From: Pseudokineococcus lusitanus
Lineage (GTDB): Bacteria > Actinomycetota > Actinomycetes > Actinomycetales > Quadrisphaeraceae
Assembly: GCF_003751265.1 (NCBI RefSeq)
Contig: NZ_RJKN01000003.1
Coordinates: forward strand, 186,001 to 250,000
Direction of reading: 5' to 3'
DNA: 64,000 nucleotides
This document shows positions 7,967 to 16,368 of the stretch, one piece after another (position 1 is the first letter of the stretch; every line of letters starts with the position of its first letter). Made by a program: the position numbers and the translations under genes. Below the pieces are notes generated by a model that was not told the origin of the DNA, did not search any database, and saw only the letters and a list, made by a program, of their open reading frames with translations.

Positions 7967-10335
7967 GCACGCTCCAGGAAGTCCTCGTGCTGCGGGCGCA
8001 GCAGCTCGCCGATGGCCCCCGCCAGCGCGGGGTGGTGCCGCAGGTCCGGGTCCGCGGCGACGACCCGCGACGCGTCGGCCCGGGCGGCCTCGATGACCTC
8101 GACGTCGCGGACCACGCGCAGCAGCCGCAGCGACGAGCGGACGCCGGACTGGCGCGCGCCGAGGACGTCGCCCTCGCCGCGGGTCTCGACGTCGAGCTGC
8201 GCGAGGGCGAAGCCGTCCGTCGTCGCCGCCACCTCCTGCAGGCGGGCGACGCCCGGGTGGCCCGCGGGCAGCTGGGTGACGAGGAAGCACGTGCCCGGGT
8301 GGCCGCCGCGCCCCACCCGGCCCCGGAGCTGGTGCAGCTGGGAGATGCCGAAGCGGTCGGCGTCCAGGACGACCATCGCCGTGGCCTCCGGCACGTCCAC
8401 CCCGACCTCGACCACCGTGGTCGAGACGAGGACGTCCACCTCGCCGCGGGAGAAGGCCTGCATGACGGCGTCCTTGTCGTCCGGCGCCAGGCGCCCGTGG
8501 AGGAGGGCGCGGCGCACGTCGGCGAGCGCGGGGACCTGCCGCAGCAGCAGCTCGGCGCGGACGGCGGAGGTGAGGACCCGGCCGTCCGCCGTCGTGTCGG
8601 TCCGCCGTGCCTCCGGGGTGTCGACGCCCGAGGCCAGCGCGTCCTCGTCCCCGATGCTCGGGCAGACGACGTACACCTGGTGGCCGGCGTCGACCTCCTC
8701 GCGCAGCCGGGCGAACATCCGCTCCACCCACGTCTCCTTGCCGGTGGGCACGACGTGCGTGGCGATGGGCGAGCGCCCCGCGGGGAGCTCGCGCAGCACC
8801 GACGTCTCGAGGTCCCCGAAGGACGTCATGGCGACGGTCCGCGGGATCGGCGTGGCGGTCATGACGAGCAGGTGCGGCACGGCCGACGCCTTGGCGCGCA
8901 GCCGGTCCCGCTGCTCGACGCCGAAGCGGTGCTGCTCGTCGACGACGACGAGGCCGAGCTCGGCCAGCTGCACCTTCTCCTCCAGCAGGGCGTGCGTCCC
9001 GACGACGATGCCCGCCTCGCCGCTCGCCGCCGCCAGCATCGCCTCGCGCCGTGCCCGCGCGCCGAGGCTGCCGGTGAGGAGGACGACGCGCGTGGCGCCC
9101 TCCGCCGCGCCGAGGGTGCCGCCGCCCGCCAGGTCGCCGAGCATCCGCTCGAGGGTGCGGTGGTGCTGCGCCGCGAGGACCTCGGTGGGCGCGAGGAGGG
9201 CGGCCTGGCCGCCCGCGTCGACGACGGCGAGCATCGCCCGCAGCGCGACGACGGTCTTGCCCGACCCGACCTCCCCCTGCAGCAGCCGGTTCATGGGGTG
9301 CGGCCGGGCGAGGTCCGCGGCCAGCTGCTCGCCGACCCGCTGCTGCCCCTCGGTGAGCGTGAAGGGCAGCCGCGCGTCGAAGGCGGCCCGCAGGCCGTCC
9401 TCGCGGGGCGGCCGCGGGACGGCGGTCTCGGCGTCCGTCCGGAGCCGGCGGCGGGCGAGCTCGGCCTGGAGGACGAACGCCTCCTCGTAGCGGAGGCGCT
9501 CGAGCGCCGCCTCCTCCCCGGCGCCGACCTCGGTCGAGTGCACGCGCCGCAGGGCCTCGTGCAGGCTCGGGAAGACGTGCTGCTCGACCACCTCGGCGGG
9601 CAGGGGGTCGGGCACGTCCTCGGGCGCGAGCCCGTCGAGGACGAGGCGGACGGCGCGGGCCACCGTCCAGCTCTGGACGCCGGCGGCGGCCGCGTAGATG
9701 GGGACGACCCCGTTGACGTAGGCGTCGACGGCCGCCAGGGCCTCACCGGGGTCGGGCTCGACGGGCGCCGGGGCCGGGCCCGTGCCGGGCAGCGCGTCGG
9801 TGGGGCCGACGTCCCGGGCGGCGCGGCCGCCCGCGCCGAGCAGCTCGTACTGCGGGTGCACGAGCTGCGTGACGCCGCGGTACTGGCTGACCTTCCCGGA
9901 GAACAGGGCGGTGGCGCCGACGGCGAGCTGGCGGTGCAGCAGCGCCAGCGGGCCGCGGCCGCGGGGGAAGAAGGCCAGGCGCAGCTCGGCGGCGCCGTCC
10001 GTGACGGTGACGTCGGCGATGAACCCGCTCTTCTGCTTCATCGGCCGGCTCTTGAGGGAGGCGACCCGGGCCAGGACGGTGACGTGCTCGTCCGTCTCGA
10101 GCGAGCGCAGGTCGGTGAGCTGGCCCCGGCGGCGGCGGTCGCGCGGGTAGTGCCGCAGGAGGTCGCCGACCGTCCGCAGGCCCAGCTTCTCCTCGAGCAG
10201 CGCGGCCGTCCTCCCGCCGACGACCTTGACGAGGGGCTCGCCCATGCGCCCGACGAGCGGCGGGTCCTCGGGCGCCCGCGCGGCGGGCACCCTGTCCCAC
10301 GACGGCGCGGCCCCGGCGCCCGGCTCCCCCGGCAT
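7963..10335 (-). CDS. recG: ATP-dependent DNA helicase RecG
   Basis: 790 aa. Branch-migrating helicase that remodels stalled forks and Holliday junctions. N-terminal wedge/OB region (about 55-200), Walker A GEVGSGKT (about 354-361), DEQH box in [13 protein letters not shown] (about 465-468), TATPIPRT, and C-terminal QLRGRVGRG. Start: ATG 10335 is preferred over the GTG at 10344 because a TACTGT -10 box (10348-10343) overlaps that GTG and lies 7 nt before the ATG, predicting a leaderless mRNA. Divergent from rpmB. The fakA/DAK2-type gene often found between rpmB and recG in actinobacteria is absent here. Confidence 0.96.
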   Translation of the reverse strand: MPGEPGAGAAPSWDRVPAARAPEDPPLVGRMGEPLVKVVGGRTAALLEEKLGLRTVGDLLRHYPRDRRRRGQLTDLRSLETDEHVTVLARVASLKSRPMKQKSGFIADVTVTDGAAELRLAFFPRGRGPLALLHRQLAVGATALFSGKVSQYRGVTQLVHPQYELLGAGGRAARDVGPTDALPGTGPAPAPVEPDPGEALAAVDAYVNGVVPIYAAAAGVQSWTVARAVRLVLDGLAPEDVPDPLPAEVVEQHVFPSLHEALRRVHSTEVGAGEEAALERLRYEEAFVLQAELARRRLRTDAETAVPRPPREDGLRAAFDARLPFTLTEGQQRVGEQLAADLARPHPMNRLLQGEVGSGKTVVALRAMLAVVDAGGQAALLAPTEVLAAQHHRTLERMLGDLAGGGTLGAAEGATRVVLLTGSLGARARREAMLAAASGEAGIVVGTHALLEEKVQLAELGLVVVDEQHRFGVEQRDRLRAKASAVPHLLVMTATPIPRTVAMTSFGDLETSVLRELPAGRSPIATHVVPTGKETWVERMFARLREEVDAGHQVYVVCPSIGDEDALASGVDTPEARRTDTTADGRVLTSAVRAELLLRQVPALADVRRALLHGRLAPDDKDAVMQAFSRGEVDVLVSTTVVEVGVDVPEATAMVVLDADRFGISQLHQLRGRVGRGGHPGTCFLVTQLPAGHPGVARLQEVAATTDGFALAQLDVETRGEGDVLGARQSGVRSSLRLLRVVRDVEVIEAARADASRVVAADPDLRHHPALAGAIGELLRPQHEDFLERA

Positions 10336-10342
10336 GTCCCGC

Positions 10343-10348
10343 ACAGTA
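10343..10348 (-). promoter_or_regulatory. recG -10 box (leaderless)
   Basis: TACTGT on the minus strand, 7 nt before the ATG at 10335. The spacing puts the transcript start at or next to the start codon. Confidence 0.55.
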
Positions 10349-10426
10349 GGGGCGGCCCCCGACGGCCCGGTGGCGGCGTCCCCGGGTCGGTCCGGGCCGG
10401 GGCGGTGGACGACGTCGTCGGGCCGG

Positions 10427-10456
10427 TTGGGAGCACCCCGCCGCCTCGGCTACCCT
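10427..10456 (+). promoter_or_regulatory. rpmB promoter
   Basis: TTGGGA (10427-10432), an 18-bp spacer and TACCCT (10451-10456), with rpmB starting about 160 nt downstream. The rest of the recG-rpmB gap (10336-10618) shows no gene. Confidence 0.5.
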
Positions 10457-10618
10457 GGCTCCCGATCGCGCCACCGGTGCGCCCAGCGGGCCGCACGACC
10501 ACGCCCCCGGGCACCGACGAGCGCCGACGCACCAGCACGACCGACAGACGCCACCCGCACGGGGTGCGCCCGCACCGGGCCGCTCCCCCGCACGACGAGA
10601 CCGCACAGGAGACTGACC

Positions 10619-10804
10619 GTGGCTGCCACCTGCGAGATCTGCGCCAAGGGCCCGAGCTTCGGCCACTCGATCTCCCACTCCCACCGCCGCACCAAGCGCC
10701 GCTGGGTCCCGAACATCCAGCGCGTCCGCGTGGTCGAGGGCGGCACGCCCAGGCGTCGCAACGTCTGCACCTCCTGCCTCAAGGCCGGGAAGGTCACGCG
10801 CTGA
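10619..10804 (+). CDS. rpmB: 50S ribosomal protein L28
   Basis: 61 aa from GTG 10619, with AGGAGA 6 nt upstream. Core L28 sequence: [11 protein letters not shown] at the N-terminus, [15 protein letters not shown] in the middle, and a second CTSC near the end. The two CxxC pairs make this the zinc-binding form of L28; actinobacteria commonly also carry a cysteine-free copy used under zinc limitation, not present in this window. Monocistronic, followed by a strong terminator hairpin. Confidence 0.97.
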   Translation: MAATCEICAKGPSFGHSISHSHRRTKRRWVPNIQRVRVVEGGTPRRRNVCTSCLKAGKVTR

Positions 10805-10824
10805 CCTGACCGACGAGCACGGCC

Positions 10825-10859
10825 GACGGCCCGGCACCCCCTCGGGGTGCCGGGCCGTC
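10825..10859 (+). terminator. rpmB terminator
   Basis: Perfect 16-bp stem (10825-10840 with 10844-10859) closing a 3-nt loop, 20 bp after the rpmB stop. Little U-tract, as usual at this GC content. The remainder of 10860-11046 is GC-rich spacer with no recognisable gene. Confidence 0.85.
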
Positions 10860-11046
10860 GTCGTCCCACCCCCTCGACCTCTCCCCGAGGCCCGCCCCGG
10901 ACTCCCCCCGCCCCGACCCACCCCTCACCTCCGCCCTCTCCCCACGTGTGAGCTCGTGGGGCCCGGAGCACTCCCGCGCCCCGACGAGGTCGCACGTCGG
11001 GGCGGACGTGCCCGTGGAAGGGCCGACCCGCGCGGCGAGGACACCA

Positions 11047-11078
11047 TGCAAAGAGATCTTTGCAAAGTCCTCTTTGCG
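11047..11078 (+). promoter_or_regulatory. operator of the ArsR-type regulator: three alternating half-sites
   Basis: TGCAAAG (11047-11053), CTTTGCA (11058-11064) and CTTTGCG (11072-11078); the middle TGCAAAG (11061-11067) is shared, giving two overlapping inverted repeats with 4-bp spacers. The AT-rich site stands out from its surroundings. A plausible promoter, TTGCAA (11060-11065), 16 bp, CACGCT (11082-11087), lies within it, so bound repressor would cover the -35 box. CACGCT ends 6 nt before the ATG at 11094. Confidence 0.65.
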
Positions 11079-11093
11079 TGCCACGCTGGCGGC

Positions 11094-11783
11094 ATGCCCA
11101 CCCCCCGCGACCCGGCCGCCCCGCCGGACGACGCCGTCGTCGTCACCGAGGCGGCGCAGCTGCGGGCCCTGGCCCACCCGCTGCGCCTGCGGCTGCTGGG
11201 GCTCCTCCGCCTCGAGGGGCCGTCGACCGCCTCGCGGCTCGCCGGCCGCACCGGGGAGTCCTCCGGGCTGACGAGCTACCACCTGCGGCAGCTAGCGGCG
11301 TCGGGCTTCGTGGCCGACGCCCCCGCGCCCGGCGACGGCGCGGGCGGGCGGGAGCGCTGGTGGCGGGCCGCCCACCGCTACACCTGGACGTCCTCCCCGC
11401 CCCCGCAGGACCTCGAGGCCGTCGCCGCGGCCGAGGACTTCGAGCGCGTCGTCGTCGGCGTCTACGCGGAGAGCACCCTCGCCTGGCTGCAGGCACGGCC
11501 GTCGTGGCCGCAGCCGTACGTCGAGGCGGCGAGCTCGAGCGACGTCTCGCTCCGGCTGACGGCGGCCGAGATGACGTCCCTCCGGGACGAGCTCTTCGAG
11601 GTCGTGGAGCGGTACCGCCGGCACGACCCCGACGACCGGGCGCCGGCCGCCGACGGGGGCCCGCCCGACGACGCCGTCGTCGTCACCGCCCGCCTGCAGG
11701 TCCACCCCGAGCCGGGCCAGACGCCCCCGCCGGGCGCCCACGACGGCACGGACGACGACGGCACGAAGGGCGGGGACCGCTGA
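11094..11783 (+). CDS. ArsR-type winged-helix transcriptional regulator
   Basis: 229 aa from ATG 11094. The winged helix spans about residues 20-85: AAQLRALAHPLRLRLLGLL, then the recognition region ASRLAGRTGESSGLTSYHLRQLAASGFV, and a wing ending RERWWRAAHRY. The C-terminal half (about 100-195) is a helical, Trp-containing region usual for ArsR/DUF-type regulators paired with MFS pumps; the last 40 residues are a disordered, Asp/Gly/Pro-rich tail. No ArsR metal-binding Cys motif is present, so metal sensing is unlikely. The stop overlaps the MFS start (TGATG). Likely an autorepressor acting at the half-sites just upstream. Confidence 0.88.
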   Translation: MPTPRDPAAPPDDAVVVTEAAQLRALAHPLRLRLLGLLRLEGPSTASRLAGRTGESSGLTSYHLRQLAASGFVADAPAPGDGAGGRERWWRAAHRYTWTSSPPPQDLEAVAAAEDFERVVVGVYAESTLAWLQARPSWPQPYVEAASSSDVSLRLTAAEMTSLRDELFEVVERYRRHDPDDRAPAADGGPPDDAVVVTARLQVHPEPGQTPPPGAHDGTDDDGTKGGDR

Positions 11784-13072
11784 TGGTCCGGCCCCGCGGC
11801 GCGCTCGCCGGCGTCGTCGGCGCGACGTTCGTCTCCTCGGCCGGCAACACGGCCACCGTGGTCGCAGCACCCTTCTTCGTGCTCTCCCTCGGCGGCGGCC
11901 CGGCCCAGGTGGGCCTCGCGGCCGCGGCCGCCAGCGCGCCCGTCGTCGTGGGGAGCGTCCTCGGCGGCGTCCTCGTGGACCGCCTGGGGCACCGCCGCAC
12001 GAGCGTCGCCTCCGACGTCGCCAGCGGGACGACGTCGCTCGCGGTCGCCGTCCTCGCCCTCACCACGGGCCTGCCGTTCGCCGCCTTCTGCGCCCTCCTC
12101 GTGCTCGGGGCCCTCGTCGACGCGCCGGGGCAGAGCGCCCGCCTCGTCATGCTGCCGCGGCTCGCGACCCGGGCGGACGTCCCGCTGCAGCGGGCGGTGG
12201 GCCTGGGCAGCGGCGCCGAGCGCCTCGGCCAGATGCTGGGCGCCCCGCTCGGCGGGCTGCTCGTCGTCGGCGTCGGCCCCGAGGGCGCCTTCGCGACGAC
12301 GGCCGCCGGCTTCGCCGTGTCGGCCGTCCTCGTCCTCGCGTGCGCCCCGGCCGGCCGCGTGCTCGCGCCCACCGACGTCCCCGGCGCGCCGGACCGCCCC
12401 GACGATGCTCCGGCGCAGGGCTTCTGGCGCGACCTCCTCGAGGGCGCGCAGGCGCTGCGCCGGATCCCGGTCCTCGCATTCGTGGCGGTCGTGTGCCTCG
12501 TGCTCAACCTCCTCGACGCCGCCCGCTGGTCGGTGCTCCTGCCCCTCCACGCCGACGCGGTGCTCGGCGGCGCGGCGGCCGTCGGCCTCGTGCTCGGCGC
12601 CCTCTCCGCCGGGTCGGTCGGGGGCGCGGTGCTCTACGGCACCGTCGGGCACCGGCTCCCGCACCGCGGGACCTTCGTCCTCGCCTTCGTCCTGACCGGC
12701 GGCCCGACGTCGGTCGCGCTCGCCACCGGGGCCTCGCTGCCCGTCCTCGTCGTCGTCGCCGCGGCCGCGGGGCTGTCGGGCGGCGTCCTCAACCCGCTCA
12801 TCGGGGTCCTGCGCCTCCAGCTCTGCCCGCCGCACCTCCTCGCGCGGGTCGACGGCCTCGTCCGCGCCGCGGCCTGGTCCGGCATCCCCGTCGGCACGCT
12901 CCTGGCGGGGGCGCTGGCGGGCCCGCTGGGGCTCGCCACCTGCTTCGCGGCGATCGGCGTCGTCTACGTCGCCGTCGCGCTCGTGCCGCTCGTCGGCCGC
13001 CCGTGGCCGACGGCCCCGCCGGACGGCGTCGGCACACGGGCGGCGGGCGCCGCGGCGGCCGCCCGCACCTGA
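11783..13072 (+). CDS. MFS transporter (drug-exporter type)
   Basis: 429 aa, start codon overlapping the regulator's stop. Twelve hydrophobic helices with the MFS loop 2-3 motif as GGVLVDRLGHRRT (about residues 62-75) and a central charged loop (about 195-225, ending FWRDLLEG) between the two halves. The sequence resembles the MFS_3/enterobactin-exporter-like group. Translational coupling to the ArsR-type regulator suggests a substrate-inducible efflux unit; the substrate cannot be inferred. Confidence 0.88.
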   Translation: MVRPRGALAGVVGATFVSSAGNTATVVAAPFFVLSLGGGPAQVGLAAAAASAPVVVGSVLGGVLVDRLGHRRTSVASDVASGTTSLAVAVLALTTGLPFAAFCALLVLGALVDAPGQSARLVMLPRLATRADVPLQRAVGLGSGAERLGQMLGAPLGGLLVVGVGPEGAFATTAAGFAVSAVLVLACAPAGRVLAPTDVPGAPDRPDDAPAQGFWRDLLEGAQALRRIPVLAFVAVVCLVLNLLDAARWSVLLPLHADAVLGGAAAVGLVLGALSAGSVGGAVLYGTVGHRLPHRGTFVLAFVLTGGPTSVALATGASLPVLVVVAAAAGLSGGVLNPLIGVLRLQLCPPHLLARVDGLVRAAAWSGIPVGTLLAGALAGPLGLATCFAAIGVVYVAVALVPLVGRPWPTAPPDGVGTRAAGAAAAART

Positions 13073-13121
13073 GCCTCGTCCCGGCGGCGACCGGACGGGA
13101 GGACCGGCGCCGCAGTGCCTC

Positions 13122-14036
13122 TCACCCGACGAGCGCCGCCCGCAGGGCGCGGGTCTGCGCGGCGAGGAAGTCCCGGGACACCCCGGCGCGGCGCTGGACG
13201 ATGTCGAAGCCGTGGTAGGCGCCGTCGACCACCACCACCTCGCAGGGCACGTCGGCCTCGCGGAGCCGGCGGGCGTAGGCCAGGTCCTCGTCGTGGAAGA
13301 GGTCGAGGGAGCCCACGCCCACCCACGCCGGCGCCAGGCCGCGCAGGTCCTCCGCCCGGGCGGGCGCGGCCGGGGCGGGCACCCGCTCCCCCACGCCCGC
13401 GAGGTAGGAGCGCCAGCCGAAGTCGTTGCTCGCGGGGTCCCACAGCCGCATCGGCCCGGCGTCGACGTCGGTGCGCCGCGTCGTCCGGTCGTCGAGCATC
13501 GGGTAGACGAGCAGCTGGAGGGCCAGCGGGACACCGCGCTCGCGGGCCAGCAGGGCCAGGCCCGCGGCCAGCCCGCCGCCCGCGCTCGCGCCGCCGACGG
13601 CCATGCGCCCGGCGTCGACGTCCGGCATGGCCCGCAGGTGCTCCAGCGCCCGCCAGCAGTCCTCCAGCGGCGCCGGGTAGGGGTGCTCGGGCGCCAGGCG
13701 GTAGTCGGGCGCCGCCACGACGACACCGAGCTCGTCGGCCCAGCGCCGGCACAGCCGGTCCTCCGCGGAGGCGCTGCCCATGACCATCCCCCCGCCGTGG
13801 ACCCACAGCAGGGCCGGCACCGGGCCGCTCGCGTGCGCCGGCCGGTGCACGCGCACCGCGGCCGTCCCGGTGCCGAGCGGCACGACCTCGGTGCGGGGCC
13901 GTTCCCGCGGCGCGGGGAGGACGCGGAAGACCGCGCGCTGCACCCGCAGGCGCCGGGGCCCGGCGACGCCGCGGGGCAGGAGGCGCGCGGCGCGCAGGTC
14001 GGGGTGCAGGGCCGGGCGGGAGGGCCGGGTCGTCAT
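13122..14036 (-). CDS. alpha/beta hydrolase, hormone-sensitive-lipase (HSL) family
   Basis: 304 aa, ATG start. Hallmarks of family IV (HSL) esterases: oxyanion-hole HGGGMVMG (about residues 81-88), nucleophile GGASAGGG (GxSxG), an acid in VGVGSLDLFHDED and a catalytic His in GAYHGFDI near the end. Should hydrolyse short-chain esters or lactones in the cytoplasm; no signal peptide is seen. Convergent with the MFS gene (50-bp gap). Physiological substrate unknown. Confidence 0.88.
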   Translation of the reverse strand: MTTRPSRPALHPDLRAARLLPRGVAGPRRLRVQRAVFRVLPAPRERPRTEVVPLGTGTAAVRVHRPAHASGPVPALLWVHGGGMVMGSASAEDRLCRRWADELGVVVAAPDYRLAPEHPYPAPLEDCWRALEHLRAMPDVDAGRMAVGGASAGGGLAAGLALLARERGVPLALQLLVYPMLDDRTTRRTDVDAGPMRLWDPASNDFGWRSYLAGVGERVPAPAAPARAEDLRGLAPAWVGVGSLDLFHDEDLAYARRLREADVPCEVVVVDGAYHGFDIVQRRAGVSRDFLAAQTRALRAALVG

Positions 14037-14184
14037 CGGTCGCCGTCCTCGGGGAGGTGGGGTGGTCCGTCGCCCACGGATCCTCCCCGCTCGGCGGGCG
14101 CGGAGCCACGGACCGTCGGTCCCCCCTTCCCCCTTCCCGGCGGCCGGCCCGCGCCGTCCCGGACGCGGCCGCCACGGGGGGGGG

Positions 14185-15252
14185 TCAGGCGCCGAAGTGG
14201 TCCCAGCCGCCGCCGCCCGCGCGGGGCCGCCCGTCGAGCAGCGCCCCCGGCACGGTCGTCGCGGTCACGACGCCGACGAGCGAGAAGCCCTCGGGCAGCA
14301 CGGCGCCCGGCGGGAAGGTGGCGAGGAGACCGTGGTCCTCCCCGCCCGTGAGCACGAGCTCCCACGGGTCGAGCCCGAGGAGGTCGGCGGCCGGGGCGAC
14401 CGCGTCGACGTGCGGCAGGAGCAGCTCCGACGACAGGTCGACGGCGACGACCGAGGCGCGCCCCACCCGGCCCGCGTCGCGCAGCAGGCCGTCGGAGACG
14501 TCGAGCATGGCGGTCGCGCCCGCCTCCGCCGCCGCGGGCCCGGCGGCCACGGGCGGCCGCGGGCGCCGGTGGGCCCGCACGAGGTCCGCCACGCCCTCGT
14601 CGGCGGCGGACTCGACGCCGCCCGACCCGCCCGCCCACGCCGCGGCGCCGCGCTGCAGGCGCCGCTCGAGGACGGCGAGCCCGGCGGCCGAGCGTCCCAG
14701 CGTGCCGGCGAGGGCCACGAGGTCGCCGGGCCGCGCGCCGTCGCGCCGCACCGGCGGCACGCCGCCGAGGTCGCCGAGCGCGGTGACGGCCACGACCACC
14801 TGGTCGCCGCCGGTGAGGTCGCCGCCCACGACGCCGCAGCCCTCGGCGCCGGGCAGGCGGGCGCAGGCCGCCGCGAGGCCACGCGCCAGCGACGTCGTCC
14901 AGCCGTCCGCCCAGGGCCGGGGCGGACGGGCGGGCACGACGAGCGAGACGACGAGCGCGGTCGGGACGGCTCCCATGGCGGCGACGTCGGCGAGGTTCTG
15001 CGCGGCGGCCCGCCAGCCCACGTCCTCCGGCGACGCGGTGCGGGGCCGGAAGTGCCGCTCGGCCACGAGGGCGTCGGTGGTCACGACGACGCGCCCGTCG
15101 GGCGTGCCGACGACGGCGGCGTCGTCGCCCGGGCCGAGCTCGGTGAGGTCGCCCGCCGGCAGCTCGGGCAGCAGGCCGGCCAGCAGCTGGTCCTCGCCGG
15201 CCGGGGCGGCGTCGCCCGGCTCGGGGTTCTCGGGGGAGGTCTCGTCGGGCAC
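14185..15252 (-). CDS. thiL: thiamine-monophosphate kinase
   Basis: 355 aa from GTG 15252. Phosphorylates thiamine monophosphate to thiamine pyrophosphate. Visible motifs: GPGDDAAVVG (metal/ATP-binding, about residues 34-43), TTDALVAERHF, AAAQNLADVAAMGAVP, GGDLTGGDQ, LDVSDGLLRDAG and the C-terminal LTGGEDHGLLATF. The start follows a CCGGAG ribosome-binding sequence. A TACCGT -10 box on the minus strand (15376-15371) gives a leader of about 110 nt; it does not contain the conserved CTGAGA of a TPP riboswitch. Neighbouring Lrp-like, DUF3515 and ddl genes are the usual context. Confidence 0.94.
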   Translation of the reverse strand: MPDETSPENPEPGDAAPAGEDQLLAGLLPELPAGDLTELGPGDDAAVVGTPDGRVVVTTDALVAERHFRPRTASPEDVGWRAAAQNLADVAAMGAVPTALVVSLVVPARPPRPWADGWTTSLARGLAAACARLPGAEGCGVVGGDLTGGDQVVVAVTALGDLGGVPPVRRDGARPGDLVALAGTLGRSAAGLAVLERRLQRGAAAWAGGSGGVESAADEGVADLVRAHRRPRPPVAAGPAAAEAGATAMLDVSDGLLRDAGRVGRASVVAVDLSSELLLPHVDAVAPAADLLGLDPWELVLTGGEDHGLLATFPPGAVLPEGFSLVGVVTATTVPGALLDGRPRAGGGGWDHFGA

Positions 15253-15613
15253 GTCGCTCCGGTCTGCGAAGGGGGCCCGGGGCGCGGGGCCGGCGGGACG
15301 GTGCCCGCGCGGGGGTCGCGGCACCCCGGCCGGGTGGTCGTCCGGCCGCGGTGCGGAGCACGGGCGCCGCCACGGTAGCGTCGCCCCCGCCCGCCCCGGC
15401 GGTCGCCGTCGCGGCGTCCGAGGCCGCAGCCGCACCAGGCCGCACCCGAGGGCGACGGCGGACCTCCCCACCCGGGCCCGGACCGCCGCGCCCGCCCGCG
15501 ACGCCGACGACCGCCGACGGCGGGCCCCGACCGTCACGAGCAGACATCCGTCCCGCCGCGCGCGGGACGGTGCGAGGACGGCGCCGCGGCGCGGCGCCGC
15601 GAGGAGGTGCCCC
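15253..15613. other. divergent intergenic region thiL / Lrp-like gene
   Basis: 361 bp without a gene. It holds overlapping -10 boxes in opposite directions: TACCGT (minus, 15376-15371) and TAGCGT (plus, about 15375-15380). The GAGGAGG ribosome-binding site of the rightward gene is at 15601-15607. No riboswitch, small RNA or leader peptide was recognised. Confidence 0.5.
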
Positions 15614-15844
15614 GTGGAGCAGGCCTACGTGCTGGTCCAGACCCAGGTCGGCCGGTCGGCGGAGGTGTCCGCCGCCCTCGCCGCCATCAGCGGGGTCGTC
15701 CTCGCCGAGGACGTCACGGGCCCCTACGACGTCATCGCGCGCGTCGAGGCCGCCACCTCCGGCGAGCTCGGCCGGCTCGTCCAGCAGAAGGTGCAGCAGG
15801 TCGACGGCATCACCCGCACGGTGACGTGCGCCGTCGTGGCGTGA
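15614..15844 (+). CDS. stand-alone Lrp/AsnC ligand-binding (RAM) domain protein
   Basis: 76 aa from GTG 15614 with GAGGAGG 6 nt upstream. The whole protein is one RAM (Lrp effector-binding) domain with the typical beta-alpha-beta-beta-alpha-beta pattern: YVLVQTQVG, VSAALAAISGVVLAEDVTGPYDVIARVEA, then a helix with VQQKVQQVDGITRTVTCAVV. There is no DNA-binding helix-turn-helix. Such proteins form oligomers and may bind amino acids or modulate full-length Lrp proteins. Overlaps the next gene by GTGA; conserved in this position beside DUF3515 and ddl in actinobacteria. Confidence 0.9.
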   Translation: MEQAYVLVQTQVGRSAEVSAALAAISGVVLAEDVTGPYDVIARVEAATSGELGRLVQQKVQQVDGITRTVTCAVVA

Positions 15845-16341
15845 CCTCTCTCCCCCGGCCGTCCGCCCGTCGGCGCCGTCCCTGCCGACCGGGCGCCGTC
15901 GTCGCCGCCCCCGTGGCGGCGCTGGCGGTCCTCGCGGTGGCGGGCTGCGGCTCCGCCGTCGACGTGCCGGCGGCCGAGGGAGCCGCCGACCCCGGCTGCG
16001 CGGAGGTCCTCGTGCTCCTGCGCGACGTCGACGAGCTCGCGGGCCTCCCCCGCGTGCCGACCACGGGGCAGTCGACCGCCGCGTGGGCGTCCGACGACCG
16101 CTCCACGCGCGTCGAGCTGCGGTGCGGCGTCGAGCTGCCCGCCCCGACGACGGACGCCTGCGTCACGGTCGACGGCGTCGACTGGGTGACGGCCGACGAG
16201 CAGGGCAGCCCGCCCTTCACGACCTACGGCCGGGCGCCCGCCACCCGGGTCGACGTCACGGGCGACGTGACGGCCGGCGACGTGCTGCCAGGCCTGGCCG
16301 GCGCCGTCGGGGCGCTCGAGGCGCAGCGCGCCTGCGTCTGA
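15841..16341 (+). CDS. DUF3515 lipoprotein
   Basis: 166 aa from GTG 15841, overlapping the stop of the RAM-domain gene. Lipoprotein signal: basic n-region, hydrophobic AAPVAALAVLAV, and lipobox VAGC, giving a diacylglyceryl-modified Cys near residue 37. The mature domain has four further cysteines, among them the C in ELRCGVELP and the penultimate C in RACV, and a VDGVDWV motif. Matches DUF3515, an actinobacterial family of unknown function almost always next to ddl, so a cell-envelope role is inferred from context only. Convergent with ddl (27-bp gap). Confidence 0.85.
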   Translation: MTSLPRPSARRRRPCRPGAVVAAPVAALAVLAVAGCGSAVDVPAAEGAADPGCAEVLVLLRDVDELAGLPRVPTTGQSTAAWASDDRSTRVELRCGVELPAPTTDACVTVDGVDWVTADEQGSPPFTTYGRAPATRVDVTGDVTAGDVLPGLAGAVGALEAQRACV

Positions 16342-16368
16342 CCCCGGACCGCCGGCACGGCGCGGGCG

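Noticed and set aside
15253-15613. Possible TPP riboswitch upstream of thiL
   Set aside because: No CTGAGA core or the paired helper stems were found, and thiL is not usually under TPP riboswitch control in this group.
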